Source of the DNA: Croceibacterium atlanticum
GTDB lineage: Bacteria > Pseudomonadota > Alphaproteobacteria > Sphingomonadales > Sphingomonadaceae
Direction: 5' to 3'
NCBI RefSeq assembly: GCF_001008165.2
Contig: NZ_CP011452.2
Coordinates: 2,728,001 to 2,792,000 of the forward strand
DNA: 64,000 nt
Made by a program: the position numbers and the translations under genes. Of the stretch, positions 27,037-36,423 are shown piece after piece (within the stretch, counting starts at the first letter, position 1; the number at the start of each line of letters is the position of its first letter). A model generated the notes under the pieces. The model searched no databases. It was not told the DNA's origin and saw only the letters and a program-made list of their open reading frames with translations.

Positions 27037-29379
27037 ATGGACGATTTGCTGGCCGAATTCCTGGCCGAAACGCGAGAAATGGTATCTGCCCTTTCGGGCG
27101 AGCTGGTCGCCTGGGAGGCGAATCCGGCCGACCGTGATCGTCTCGATACGATTTTCCGATTCTTCCATACCGTCAAAGGCAATTGCGGCTTTTTCGACTT
27201 CCCCCGGCTGGAGGCGTTGAGCCATGCGGCGGAAGATGCGCTGGCCGATGTTCGCGCTGGTCGCAGGCATGCGGATGCGCGGCTGGTCGATCTGGCGCTG
27301 GCCGTGATCGACCGGATCGAGGCCATGCTGGCCGAGATCGAGGAGCGGGGCGAAATTGCCAGCGGCGACGATGCCGATCTGATTGCCGCGCTTTCCGCAG
27401 CTGGCGAGGAACCTGCCATGCCTGTGGCGAGGCCCGGTGGGCCGGGCGGCTCCGCCGGCAAAAGCGCGGAACAGCGCACCATCCGCCTGCCGGTCGATCT
27501 GATCGACCAGGTGATGAGCGGCGTTTCGGAAATGGTGCTGGTCCGCAATGATCTGTCGCGGCGCTTGCTGGCCATGGGCGGGGAGAGCGGTCTCGAAGCG
27601 CCCTTCACCCGGCTTTCCAATCTGCTGAACGAAGTGCGTGACGCGATCACCCGCACCCGCATGCGCAGGATCGAAGGTCTGTTCACCACCTTCCCCCGGC
27701 TTGTCCGCGATCTTTCCGCCGAACTGGGCAAGCAGGTGCTGGTCGATATCGAAAGCGGCGAGGTGGAGCTGGACCGCGAAGTGATCGAACTGATCCGCGA
27801 TCCCCTGTTGCATATTATCCGGAATGCCATCGATCACGGGATCGAAACGCCGGAACAAAGGCGCAATTCCGGCAAGCATGAATGCGGCCTGCTGACCATT
27901 ACCGCGCGCCAATCCGGCAATACGATCCTGATCGGCGTGATGGATGACGGGCGCGGGATCGATGACGAGAAACTGGTGGCCAAGGCCGTCGATGTGGGGT
28001 TGCTGACCCCGGTCGAGGCAGAGGCGATGAACAGGGAAGAACGCATCGAACTGATGTTCGAAGCGGGACTGTCCACTGCCGCAGCCGTTACGCAAGTGTC
28101 TGGCCGCGGCGTGGGCATGGACGTGGTGCGCGCCAATATCGAGAAATTCGGCGGATCGCTGGAAATAGAATCCGCCCAGGGGGAGGGTACGCGCTTCCTC
28201 ATCAATGTGCCGCTGACACTCAGCATCCTGCCCAGCCTGACCCTGCGCAGCGGCGAACAGACTTTCGCTCTCCCGCGTTCCTATGTGGAAGAAATCGTCA
28301 GCCCGATCGCGGGCAATCTGGAATTCGCCGATGTCGGGGAACGGCGTTACCTGACGTATCGCGACCGTCGGCTGCCCTGCGTCAATCTGGGGCGGGCGCT
28401 GGGGCTTGCACCGTCGCAGGACGCGGCGCACCCCGTCTATGTCGTGCTCCGGCTGGGCTGGGGCGATCTCTATGCGCTGGAAGTGGACGCGATCCTTGAT
28501 CACCAGGAACTGGTGATCAAGCCGCTGGCCCCGGCACTGATGAAGAGCGGCTATTTCGTCGGTTGTACGCAATTGGATGATGGCTCGCCCGTGCTGGTGC
28601 TGGATGTCGCATCGATCGGCTATGGTTCGGGCATTCCGCGCGAATTGCAGCGCCCCTCCGCCGCAGATCGGGCAGCCAAGAGCGAGAGTGAGCGTGATCG
28701 GGGGCTTCAAGTCATGCTGCTGCGCGATCTCGCGGGGCGCCGGCAGGCTGTGCCGGTTGGCGCCGTGGCCAAGGTTGAACGTGTCGCGGTAAGCGCGGTC
28801 CGCCTTGCCGGTGCCGATTCGACCATCGCCTGCGGGGACGACATCGTGCCGCTGGCGGGCATTCCCGATCAGGCGGACCTGCCCGATCCGCTGTTGATCC
28901 TGCATCTGGCCGATGGCGAACGGCAACTGGCCTATGCCGTGCAGGAAGTGGCAGATGTGGTCTGGCTGTCCGACACGCCCAGACCTGCGGCAGGCAGTCC
29001 GGATATTGCCGGCCTTGTCATGGTTGGCGACGAAATTACCGAACTGCTTGATTGCCATGCCCTCTTCGCGCGCCGTTGCGGCGCCATCGCCCCTGCTGTC
29101 GGGATGACTTGCCGGCTTGTGGGCGAAGAAGGATGGATGCGCGGCTTTCTCGGCCCGATCGTGGAGGCGGCCGGCTACCGGCTCGTTTCCGGCGAGGAAG
29201 AGGCTGATATCGCCTTTGTCGATGCCCATGCACCGCAGGATCGGCAGATTCCCGCGCGCCGGGCCATCCGCCTGCATTCCCAGCCGCTCGCCTCCGGTAC
29301 GGAGGACGGGATCTATCGTTACGACAGGGCGGCCGTGATGGCAGCCTTGCTCCGCGCCGGAGAGGAACTGGCGGCATGA
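27037..29379 (+). CDS. cheA: Chemotaxis histidine kinase CheA with two CheW modules and a receiver-like tail
   Basis: 780-residue kinase. It has an N-terminal HPt domain with phospho-His about 44 in FFHTVKGNCGF, and no recognisable P2 domain. A dimerisation segment lies at about 150-215. The ATPase has IIRNAIDHGIETPEQRR and DDGRGID (about 304). A CheW domain spans about 400-540 and a second, more divergent CheW-like stretch about 555-680. The last ~90 residues (from MTCRLVGEEGWMRGF, with IAFVDAHAP) look like a degenerate receiver. ATG 27037 follows GGGGG; the ATG at 27010 has no ribosome site. It is the first gene of the operon. Confidence 0.9.
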   Translation: MDDLLAEFLAETREMVSALSGELVAWEANPADRDRLDTIFRFFHTVKGNCGFFDFPRLEALSHAAEDALADVRAGRRHADARLVDLALAVIDRIEAMLAEIEERGEIASGDDADLIAALSAAGEEPAMPVARPGGPGGSAGKSAEQRTIRLPVDLIDQVMSGVSEMVLVRNDLSRRLLAMGGESGLEAPFTRLSNLLNEVRDAITRTRMRRIEGLFTTFPRLVRDLSAELGKQVLVDIESGEVELDREVIELIRDPLLHIIRNAIDHGIETPEQRRNSGKHECGLLTITARQSGNTILIGVMDDGRGIDDEKLVAKAVDVGLLTPVEAEAMNREERIELMFEAGLSTAAAVTQVSGRGVGMDVVRANIEKFGGSLEIESAQGEGTRFLINVPLTLSILPSLTLRSGEQTFALPRSYVEEIVSPIAGNLEFADVGERRYLTYRDRRLPCVNLGRALGLAPSQDAAHPVYVVLRLGWGDLYALEVDAILDHQELVIKPLAPALMKSGYFVGCTQLDDGSPVLVLDVASIGYGSGIPRELQRPSAADRAAKSESERDRGLQVMLLRDLAGRRQAVPVGAVAKVERVAVSAVRLAGADSTIACGDDIVPLAGIPDQADLPDPLLILHLADGERQLAYAVQEVADVVWLSDTPRPAAGSPDIAGLVMVGDEITELLDCHALFARRCGAIAPAVGMTCRLVGEEGWMRGFLGPIVEAAGYRLVSGEEEADIAFVDAHAPQDRQIPARRAIRLHSQPLASGTEDGIYRYDRAAVMAALLRAGEELAA

Positions 29380-29852
29380 GCGCAAAATTTCTCGTCGTCG
29401 AACTCGCGGGGCGCCGGGCAGTGATGGCCGCCAGTGCCATCGATTCTGTAATCGAGCTGGAACATTCGGTGCCTGTTCCCGGTGCGCCCGATCATATTGC
29501 CGGCCTGGCTGCCTTGCGCAGCCGCCCGCTGACCGTGATTTCCTGCCGCAAGGCGATCGGCCTGGGCGATGACGAAAGCTGCCGATCGTCCCGCGCGGTG
29601 GTGGTCGACCAGGAAAACCACTTCTACGGCCTGCTGGTCGATGAAGCGGACGAGATCGTTGCCGCGCTGGCCGATCCCGTCCCCTTGCGCGTCGACCCCG
29701 GAGAGGGGTGGCGCCACGCCTGCCGCAGCATGGTGGAGACCGAATCCGGCCTGCTTCCGCTGCTGGATATACCGACAATCATAGACGGCCCGGGAGAGGG
29801 CCCCCTCGGTAAATTTCTTGATAACGAAATTAACTTACACCGGGGACAATAA
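29376..29852 (+). CDS. cheW: Chemotaxis coupling protein CheW
   Basis: 158-residue scaffold linking receptors to CheA. It is a single CheW domain: FLVVELAGRRAVMAASAIDS, GAPDHIAGLAALRSRPLTVI and VVVDQENHFYGLLVDEADEI. Its ATG overlaps the cheA stop (ATGA), so translation is coupled. cheY follows after 18 bases. Confidence 0.88.
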   Translation: MSAKFLVVELAGRRAVMAASAIDSVIELEHSVPVPGAPDHIAGLAALRSRPLTVISCRKAIGLGDDESCRSSRAVVVDQENHFYGLLVDEADEIVAALADPVPLRVDPGEGWRHACRSMVETESGLLPLLDIPTIIDGPGEGPLGKFLDNEINLHRGQ

Positions 29853-29870
29853 ACATATGAGGCCGCCCCA

Positions 29871-30236
29871 ATGAAACATTGCCTGATCGTGGATGATTCG
29901 CGCGTAATCCGCCGGGTCTCGCGACATATCGTCGAAAGCTTCGGCTTTGCCGTTTCGGAGGCCGAGAACGGTCAGGAAGCGTTGAACCGATGCGATGAAT
30001 CCTTGCCCGACGTGATCCTGCTGGACTGGAACATGCCGGTCATGGACGGGATCTGTTTCCTTGCCGAATTGCGCAAACGGGAACGCGGCAATGAACCCAA
30101 GGTCGTGTTCTGCACCACTGAAAACGACGTCGCCCATATTCGTGAAGCGCTGGAAGCCGGTGCCGACGAATATGTGATGAAGCCCTTCGATCACGATACG
30201 TTGCAGATGAAGCTGCAGCTGATTGGTGTGGCCTAG
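29871..30236 (+). CDS. cheY: CheY-type single-domain response regulator
   Basis: 121-residue receiver with the acidic pair in CLIVDDSRVIRR. The phospho-acceptor Asp is in DVILLDWNMPVMDG. Thr (FCTTENDV) and Lys (VMKPFD) complete the switch residues. It would carry the phosphate from CheA to the flagellar motor or another target. It lies between cheW and cheB in the same operon. Confidence 0.9.
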   Translation: MKHCLIVDDSRVIRRVSRHIVESFGFAVSEAENGQEALNRCDESLPDVILLDWNMPVMDGICFLAELRKRERGNEPKVVFCTTENDVAHIREALEAGADEYVMKPFDHDTLQMKLQLIGVA

Positions 30237-30246
30237 GTATAATTGC

Positions 30247-31338
30247 GTGAACGCAGTTTCCAATATTGCGATCCGTTTCCGCCCCGGCAGCAAGGGGCTG
30301 GATGCGATACGGGTCCTGGCGGTCGATGATTCGCCGGTCGTCCGTTCGGTCTATCGCAAGCTCGTCTCGCAGGAACCGGATATGGTGCTGGCCGGGTCCG
30401 CAGGCTCGGCAGAAGAGGCGCTCGTCCTGCTCGACACTGTCGAGGCGGATGTGATCCTGCTCGACCTGGAAATGCCGGGCATGGGCGGGATGGATGCCAT
30501 CCCCCGGATCATTGCCAAATCCGCGCCGGCGCGGATTCTCGTCGTCTCCTCTCTCAGCGTGAAAGGGGCGGATCACACGCTTGCCGCGCTTTCGCTTGGC
30601 GCGGCAGACACGCTGGCCAAGCCGCGTCCCGGCGAATTCGACAAGAATTACCGCGAAACCCTGTTGCGTCGCATCCGCTTGCTTGGCCGGGTCGCCAAAA
30701 GGGTGCGCGTCCGGTCCTCGGCGCCGCTTCCTGCCATCTTGCGCCGCCAGGATACCTGCGCGCCCGAAGTGATCGCCATAGGCGCGTCCACGGGCGGCAT
30801 TCACGCTATCGGCCAGTTTCTGGGCGCACTTCCTGCCTCCGTCACCCTGCCGATTCTCATAACGCAGCATCTGCCGCCCACCTTTTCCGGCGCGCTGGCG
30901 CGGCAGCTCCACGCCGCATCCGGGCGCGAAGTGCTGGTGGCGGAAAACCGCCAGAAGCTGATGCCTGGCAAGATTATTCTGGCGCCGGGAAACGCCCATC
31001 TGACGCTGGTCGTCGGGCCGGACGGCGAACCTGTCGTGCGGCTGGACCGCCACCCCGTCGCGAATGGGTGCATGCCTTCGGTCGATCGCATGTTTTCCAC
31101 CTGCGCCCAGGTTCTGGGCAACAAGGTACTGGCAGTCGTCCTGTCCGGAATGGGGCGTGACGGTATGCTGGGTGCCGCCTGCATCGTGGAAAAAGGCGGC
31201 AGCGTATTCGCGCAGGATGCTGAAAGCAGCGCCGTCTGGGGAATGCCGGGGGCGGTTGCCGCTGCCGGACTTGCCGCCGGCGTGATGCCGCCGGAACAGA
31301 TCGCGATGCGCGCTGCCGCCAGTGTGTCCCGGACATGA
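30247..31338 (+). CDS. cheB: Chemotaxis protein-glutamate methylesterase CheB
   Basis: About 363 residues: an N-terminal receiver (VLAVDDSPVVRSVYRK, phospho-Asp in VILLDLEMPGM), a linker, then the methylesterase domain. Its catalytic residues are Ser in IGASTGGIHAIGQF, His in ITQHLPPTFSGALARQ and Asp in LSGMGRDGMLGA. It removes receptor methyl groups during adaptation. There is no in-frame ATG near the start; I choose GTG 30247 with AGG 8 bases upstream. A TTG at 30223 overlapping cheY is the alternative. Confidence 0.9.
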   Translation: MNAVSNIAIRFRPGSKGLDAIRVLAVDDSPVVRSVYRKLVSQEPDMVLAGSAGSAEEALVLLDTVEADVILLDLEMPGMGGMDAIPRIIAKSAPARILVVSSLSVKGADHTLAALSLGAADTLAKPRPGEFDKNYRETLLRRIRLLGRVAKRVRVRSSAPLPAILRRQDTCAPEVIAIGASTGGIHAIGQFLGALPASVTLPILITQHLPPTFSGALARQLHAASGREVLVAENRQKLMPGKIILAPGNAHLTLVVGPDGEPVVRLDRHPVANGCMPSVDRMFSTCAQVLGNKVLAVVLSGMGRDGMLGAACIVEKGGSVFAQDAESSAVWGMPGAVAAAGLAAGVMPPEQIAMRAAASVSRT

Positions 31339-32240
31339 GCCGGAACATCGCCGAAAACCGCGCGCCTGTTCGCGGCGCCCCGCTCGACCCGAATGAACTG
31401 GCGCTCGGTATCGTTGCCGGATTGCTGGAAACGCGAACCGGCCAGCGTCTGACCGCGGACCGGGCCTGGCGCGTGGCTGGTGCCCTTTCCGGCGTGTTGC
31501 GCGCCAACGGGCTGGCCTCCATCGACGCGCTTGGCGAAAGGTTGAAGCAGCAGGGGCAGACTGCGCTGGCACAACAGGTGGTCGAAGCGCTGCTGAACAA
31601 CGAGACATCCTTCTTCCGCGATCGAGCCTTGTTCGAACAGATTTCCGAACAGGTTCTGCCCCGTCTGCAGCAGGCGCGGACACGCCAGCGCAAGCTGTCC
31701 ATCTGGTCCGCCGGCTGCTCTACCGGGCAGGAGGCCTATTCGCTGGCCATGCTGTTTGCGGGTGAGCGGGAGCGGTGGCGAGGCTGGAAGATCGAGATCC
31801 TCGGCACGGATGTGTCCGCCTCCATGGTCGCCGCCGCTGCGGAAGCGACCTACTCCCAGTTCCAGGTCCAGCGGGGCCTTGGTGCCGCACAGATGGTCGA
31901 ATGGTTCGAGGAAGTTCCCACGGGCTGGCGCGCCCGGCCCGAATTGCGGCGGATGACACGGTTCGAAACGCGCAACCTGCTGGAAGATCCGCCGGCACCG
32001 GGCAGTTTCGACCTGATCCTGTGCCGCAATGTCCTGCTCTATTTCGATGCCGAGACGCGGCGCAGCGCCTTTTCCCGGCTGGCGGAGGCACTGGCGCCGG
32101 ATGGCTGGCTGATGCTCGGCCTGGGTGAGACCACAAATGGCTTTACCGATCAGCTGGTTGCCGAAAGAAATAGTTGGGCTTTTCGGCATCCCGAAGAAAT
32201 TCGATCTTCCTTACCGCTTACTACCTCGATCCGGGCCTGA
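31335..32240 (+). CDS. cheR: Chemotaxis protein methyltransferase CheR
   Basis: 301-residue SAM-dependent enzyme that methylates receptor glutamates. The N-terminal helical domain includes NNETSFFRDRALFE. The SAM-binding motif is SIWSAGCSTGQEAYSLAM, followed by EILGTDVSASMV and FDLILCRNVLLYFD. Its ATG overlaps the cheB stop (ATGA). Together with CheB it sets receptor adaptation. Confidence 0.93.
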   Translation: MSRNIAENRAPVRGAPLDPNELALGIVAGLLETRTGQRLTADRAWRVAGALSGVLRANGLASIDALGERLKQQGQTALAQQVVEALLNNETSFFRDRALFEQISEQVLPRLQQARTRQRKLSIWSAGCSTGQEAYSLAMLFAGERERWRGWKIEILGTDVSASMVAAAAEATYSQFQVQRGLGAAQMVEWFEEVPTGWRARPELRRMTRFETRNLLEDPPAPGSFDLILCRNVLLYFDAETRRSAFSRLAEALAPDGWLMLGLGETTNGFTDQLVAERNSWAFRHPEEIRSSLPLTTSIRA

Positions 32241-32241
32241 A

Positions 32242-33834
32242 ATGATTACTTCACGTAAACTTAAGCACTCCGGCCTAGATGAACACCTTCATATTGGGGA
32301 TAGGGGGCCCAAATTGAAACTGTTCTTTCGCCAGATGACGGTTCATCCAGCGGTTCTTATCGTTGTGCCGGTTGCCGTTCTGACGCTGATTTCCGTGGTG
32401 ATTCTCGGCCTGTTGCTGTTCAGTCTTGAGCGGGCGAGTTTCAGTACGACATCCATCATCGTCGGCGGCGCCGTGACCTATGCCGTCGCGGCTTTTTTCG
32501 TCGTGCGGCACGGACTGGCGAGTATTTCCCGCCTGCAGAATCTGGGGCTGACCGATAGCCTGGCGGGTCTTCCCAACCGGCGCGCCCTGCATCTCGATTA
32601 TGTCCGCGCCGGCCAAGGCAAGGAACGGGCCCTCGCTCTCGTCGATCTCGACGGGTTCAAGATGGTGAACGATCAATATGGCCATTTCGTTGGCGACCGG
32701 CTGATCCGCGAATGCGCCAGCCTGTTGAAGGAAATGTGCGGGGACGAAGCGCGCGCCTATCGCCTGGGTGGCGATGAGTTTGCCATTTTAGTGCAGGGCC
32801 CCATCTCGGGGAATATCCTCGAAGGCATCTGTCGCAGCCTTCTCTCCCGGTTGGAGAAACCGATTACGGTGGACCAGCGCAACGTCGTGATCGGCGCCAG
32901 CGTCGGTCTCTCGAAGAGCGGCCCATCAGACGATCACTCCTCCTCCGAATTGCTGCGCCGTTCGGACGTGGCCATGTATGCCTCCAAGGCGGCGGGCAAG
33001 AACCGCTGCACCTGGTTCAGCGCGGAATTCGACCGCAATCGCGACCTCGCCCAGAAGATCGAGGAAGATCTGCGCGAAACGCTGCAGGCCGACCGCCTGA
33101 CGCTTGCCTATCAGCCGCTGGTCGATGCCCAGGACGGCGAAATCGTGGCGGTGGAGGCACTGCTGCGCTGGCGGCGGGAAGACGGGTCGGAAATGAGCCC
33201 CAGCGTCTTCATCTCCGTCGCGGAACAGACCGGGCTGATTTATCCGATTGGCTTGTGGGTGCTGCGCACGGCCTGCACCGATGCCGCCAATTGGGATCAT
33301 ATCAAGGTTTCGATCAATGTTTCCGCCGCGCAATTGCGCAATCCGGAATTCCCGATCGATCTCGGCCAGATTCTGGAAGAAACCGGCTTTCCGGCTTCGC
33401 GGCTGGAGCTGGAAGTGACCGAGACATATCTCGTCACCGATCCGGTCGTGGCGGGCCGCAATCTGGAAGTCATTCGCGGCTTTGGTGTCAGCATCGTGCT
33501 GGATGATTTCGGATCGGGTTATGCGTCGATCGGTTTTCTGCGCAATTTCCGTTTTGAAAAGCTCAAGATCGACCGCAGCCTGATCGTGGATGCGGCGAAT
33601 GACGATGGATCGCTGGCCATGCTGGCATCCAGCATCGCCACGGCGCGCGCCATGAACATGGCCGTGACCGCCGAAGGCGTCGAAACCAAGGCCCAGGCCG
33701 ATCTCGTCCGCTCTGCCGGGTGTGATCAGATCCAGGGCTGGTTCTATTACAAGGCGATCAGTGCCGACGAAGTCAGCATCCATCTCTGCAAGAATCGCCA
33801 AATGATCGAGGAAGCCCATGCACATGTCGGCTGA
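32242..33834 (+). CDS. Membrane GGDEF/EAL protein (cyclic-di-GMP turnover)
   Basis: 530-residue protein with two N-terminal transmembrane helices (about residues 38-63 and 70-90). A GGDEF domain follows with an intact GGDEF near 176 ([12 protein letters not shown]). The EAL domain (from about 275) retains [43 protein letters not shown] and AEGVET, so a c-di-GMP phosphodiesterase is likely; the cyclase site also looks intact. ATG 32242 is one base after the cheR stop. Its place inside a chemotaxis operon suggests coupling of c-di-GMP to motility. Confidence 0.88.
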   Translation: MITSRKLKHSGLDEHLHIGDRGPKLKLFFRQMTVHPAVLIVVPVAVLTLISVVILGLLLFSLERASFSTTSIIVGGAVTYAVAAFFVVRHGLASISRLQNLGLTDSLAGLPNRRALHLDYVRAGQGKERALALVDLDGFKMVNDQYGHFVGDRLIRECASLLKEMCGDEARAYRLGGDEFAILVQGPISGNILEGICRSLLSRLEKPITVDQRNVVIGASVGLSKSGPSDDHSSSELLRRSDVAMYASKAAGKNRCTWFSAEFDRNRDLAQKIEEDLRETLQADRLTLAYQPLVDAQDGEIVAVEALLRWRREDGSEMSPSVFISVAEQTGLIYPIGLWVLRTACTDAANWDHIKVSINVSAAQLRNPEFPIDLGQILEETGFPASRLELEVTETYLVTDPVVAGRNLEVIRGFGVSIVLDDFGSGYASIGFLRNFRFEKLKIDRSLIVDAANDDGSLAMLASSIATARAMNMAVTAEGVETKAQADLVRSAGCDQIQGWFYYKAISADEVSIHLCKNRQMIEEAHAHVG

Positions 33835-35233
33835 ACTGCCTGTCGTGGAAACAACCGACGAATTGGAGCGTGATCGTGTCGCGCTGCGTGCAGAACATCG
33901 CAATGCGGCGCCTACGGGTCTGGGCGGGGCCTTTGCCTCTTCCGTGGGCTGGAAGCTGACCATGCTGCTCGGCCTGATGGCCGCGGGTTCGGGCATCCTG
34001 CTGCTGTTGTCGTCACTCAAGCTGTTGATCCAGTTGGGTAATGGCAGCGAATTGTTCACCGGACTGGCATTGGCGGTGGTGCTGCTCAGCGGGGCGATGT
34101 TTGCCACGGCGATCCTGGCCATCCGTTTCGTGGGCCGCGATTTCATCCGTCCGATCGAGGAAGTCTGCCGGGCAATGCGCCATCTGGCGGAGGGGGATCG
34201 CGATGTGGATGTGCCCCATACCGACCGGCGCGACGAAGTTGGTGAAATGGCCCGCTGTCTGGTCGTGATCAAGAAGGCGGCCAGCAAGTTCGATCGCATC
34301 CGGCGCGAACGCGAAGCGGCCAGCGCGCAGGAACTGAGCCGACAGATGGAGCTGGAAAGCGAACGGGAAGAATTGCGCGCCAAGCAGGCGGAAACGCTGC
34401 GCGCACTGGCTGATAAATTCGAAGACACGGTGGGCGACATTGTCGGCAGCGTGGCGGCGGCTTCCAGCCAGCTTCAGGCAACCGCCAGTTCCATGGCATC
34501 TTCCGCCGAACAATCGGTGATGCAGACGGAAGAGGTTTCCACCAGCCTTGGCGATGCGTCCGCCGGGGTCACTGCGGCTGCTGCGGCGAGCGACGAATTC
34601 GCCATGTCGATAGGCGAGATCAGCCGCCAGGCATCCAGTTCCGCCGAACTCGCGCGCCAGGCATCCACTGCCGCCAGCGAGGCGGATTCGACCATTTCGG
34701 AACTTTCCCTGTCTGCCAGCGAAGTGGGCGAAATCGTGGAAGTGATCCAGAAGATTGCCCAGCGCACCAACCTGCTGGCGCTCAATGCCTCGATCGAGGC
34801 GGCGCGCGGGGGTGAGGCCGGCCGTGGCTTCGCGGTTGTCGCGGCAGAGGTGAAGGATCTTGCCAACCAGACCGGCAAGGCGACCGAGGAGGTGGGCCGC
34901 CAGATCCGCGCGATCCAGCAGACCACGACGGCCAGTGTCGATGCGCTGCGTTCCATTGCTGACCAGATCAGCCAGTTGGAAGCCACATCCGTTTCCATCG
35001 CCGCGGCCGTGGACCAGCAATCCATCGCCGGGCACGATCTTGCGCGCAGCATCGATCTGGCCGCCCGCAATACGGAAAGCGTTTCGGGCAATATCGATCA
35101 ATTGCGCGAATGTTCGCTTTCAACCGGGGAAGCAGCTTCGCAAGTGCTGACATCTTCCACCGATCTAGAACGGCAGGCGGTCGCGCTCAAGGCGCAGGTC
35201 GCGCAATTCCTGGGGCATGTCCGCGCGGCCTGA
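33818..35233 (+). CDS. Methyl-accepting chemotaxis protein without a periplasmic ligand domain
   Basis: 471-residue receptor. Two transmembrane helices (about 44-72 and 78-103) are separated by only a few residues, so no sensory domain faces the periplasm. HAMP follows (about 105-160), then a long signalling coiled coil with the conserved tip [20 protein letters not shown]. It may sense membrane state, redox or a partner protein. It overlaps the GGDEF/EAL gene by 17 bases and has its own GAGGA site. It is the last gene of the operon. Confidence 0.9.
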   Translation: MHMSAELPVVETTDELERDRVALRAEHRNAAPTGLGGAFASSVGWKLTMLLGLMAAGSGILLLLSSLKLLIQLGNGSELFTGLALAVVLLSGAMFATAILAIRFVGRDFIRPIEEVCRAMRHLAEGDRDVDVPHTDRRDEVGEMARCLVVIKKAASKFDRIRREREAASAQELSRQMELESEREELRAKQAETLRALADKFEDTVGDIVGSVAAASSQLQATASSMASSAEQSVMQTEEVSTSLGDASAGVTAAAAASDEFAMSIGEISRQASSSAELARQASTAASEADSTISELSLSASEVGEIVEVIQKIAQRTNLLALNASIEAARGGEAGRGFAVVAAEVKDLANQTGKATEEVGRQIRAIQQTTTASVDALRSIADQISQLEATSVSIAAAVDQQSIAGHDLARSIDLAARNTESVSGNIDQLRECSLSTGEAASQVLTSSTDLERQAVALKAQVAQFLGHVRAA

Positions 35234-35243
35234 TGCAGCGCGG

Positions 35244-35263
35244 CCGGCCGGTTGATCGGCCGG
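35244..35263 (+). other. GC hairpin after the chemotaxis operon
   Basis: A perfect 7-bp stem CCGGCCG / CGGCCGG with loop GTTGAT begins 11 bases after the receptor stop. No U-run follows, so it may be a Rho-assisted end or an mRNA-stabilising hairpin between convergent genes. Confidence 0.35.
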
Positions 35264-35359
35264 GCAATGCCGGCGGCCTGTCCTGCCCATAATGGCGGCA
35301 GGGCGCAGGGGCCGCCGGACCGGATTTGCAGGTCCAGCAGCCCTACCGCCTTGCCTGTC

Positions 35360-36334
35360 TTATTCGGCGGCGTCCGCCTCTTCCCTGGCGAATTCCAGCG
35401 TGCCCAGGAAGCGTTCCGCATCCAGCGCCGCCATGCAGCCGGTGCCGGCGGCGGTCACGGCCTGGCGATAGGTGTGATCCATCACGTCTCCGCAGGCGAA
35501 GACGCCGGGCACGTTGGTCTTGGTCGTGCCAGGCTGAACGATCAGATAGCCGCTATCGTCCATCTCCAGCTTGCCCTTGAACAATTCCGTCGCCGGGGCG
35601 TGACCGATGGCGACGAAGGCGCCTTCGCAGCCGAACTCGCTGATCTCGCCGGTCTGGCTATCGGCCAGCTTGAGCCCGGTCAGGCCGCCTGCCGCCGGAT
35701 CGCCAAGGAATTCCTCGACCCGCTTGTTCCACAACACGCTGATCTTGGGATTGGCGAAGAGCCGGTCCTGAAGGATCTTTTCTGCCCGCAATTCATCGCG
35801 CCGGTGGATCAGCGTGACGTCGTCGGAATGGTTGGTCAGGTAAAGCGCTTCTTCAACGGCAGTGTTGCCGCCGCCGATCACGGCCACTTTCTTGCCGCGA
35901 TAGAAGAACCCGTCGCAGGTGGCGCAGGCGGACACGCCCTTGCCGGACAAGGCTTCTTCCCCCGGCACGCCCAGCCACTTGGCCTGCGCGCCGGTGGCGA
36001 TGACCAGCACATCGCCCACATATTCATCGCCGCTATCGCCCTTCGCGCGGAAGGGAGAGCCGCCAGCGATGTCCACTTCGGTAATCGTGTCCCACATCAT
36101 CCGCGTGCCGACATGTTCGGCCTGGGCCTGCATTTCCTGCATCAGCCACGGGCCCTGGATCACGTCGCGGAAACCCGGATAATTTTCCACATCGGTGGTG
36201 ATGGTCAGCTGGCCGCCGGGCTGCAGGCCCTGCACAACGATCGGCTCCATCCCGGCGCGCGCGCCATAGATGGCGGCGGAAAGCCCGGCGGGGCCTGATC
36301 CGATGATCAGCATTCTGGTGGTGTGGGTGGTCAT
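35360..36334 (-). CDS. trxB: Thioredoxin reductase
   Basis: 324-residue FAD/NADPH flavoprotein that keeps thioredoxin reduced. It has the FAD motif LIIGSGPAGLSAAIYGARAG and the redox-active CATC in GVSACATCDGFFYRGKK. The NADPH-binding motif is VAVIGGGNTAVEEALYL, and the C-terminal FAD contact is VFACGDVMDHTYRQAVTAAG. It is on the same strand as the upstream GMC operon with an 89-base gap, so it could have its own promoter. Confidence 0.96.
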   Translation of the reverse strand: MTTHTTRMLIIGSGPAGLSAAIYGARAGMEPIVVQGLQPGGQLTITTDVENYPGFRDVIQGPWLMQEMQAQAEHVGTRMMWDTITEVDIAGGSPFRAKGDSGDEYVGDVLVIATGAQAKWLGVPGEEALSGKGVSACATCDGFFYRGKKVAVIGGGNTAVEEALYLTNHSDDVTLIHRRDELRAEKILQDRLFANPKISVLWNKRVEEFLGDPAAGGLTGLKLADSQTGEISEFGCEGAFVAIGHAPATELFKGKLEMDDSGYLIVQPGTTKTNVPGVFACGDVMDHTYRQAVTAAGTGCMAALDAERFLGTLEFAREEADAAE

Positions 36335-36423
36335 TGATCGATCCCGTCGAAAGAGTTGGGCTGCTGGTTATCGCCCGAAGCCGGGCTTCTCAAGTTTGCG
36401 ACTTGGGGGCGCCGGGGCGAGGA

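Noticed and set aside
26932..29778. 948-codon minus-strand frame opposite cheA and cheW
   Set aside because: Shadow frame; Arg/Pro/Gly-rich, with no domain.
30223..30246. TTG start of cheB overlapping cheY
   Set aside because: It would add eight residues outside the receiver domain; GTG 30247 has a better spaced AGG and no overlap. Kept only as an alternative.
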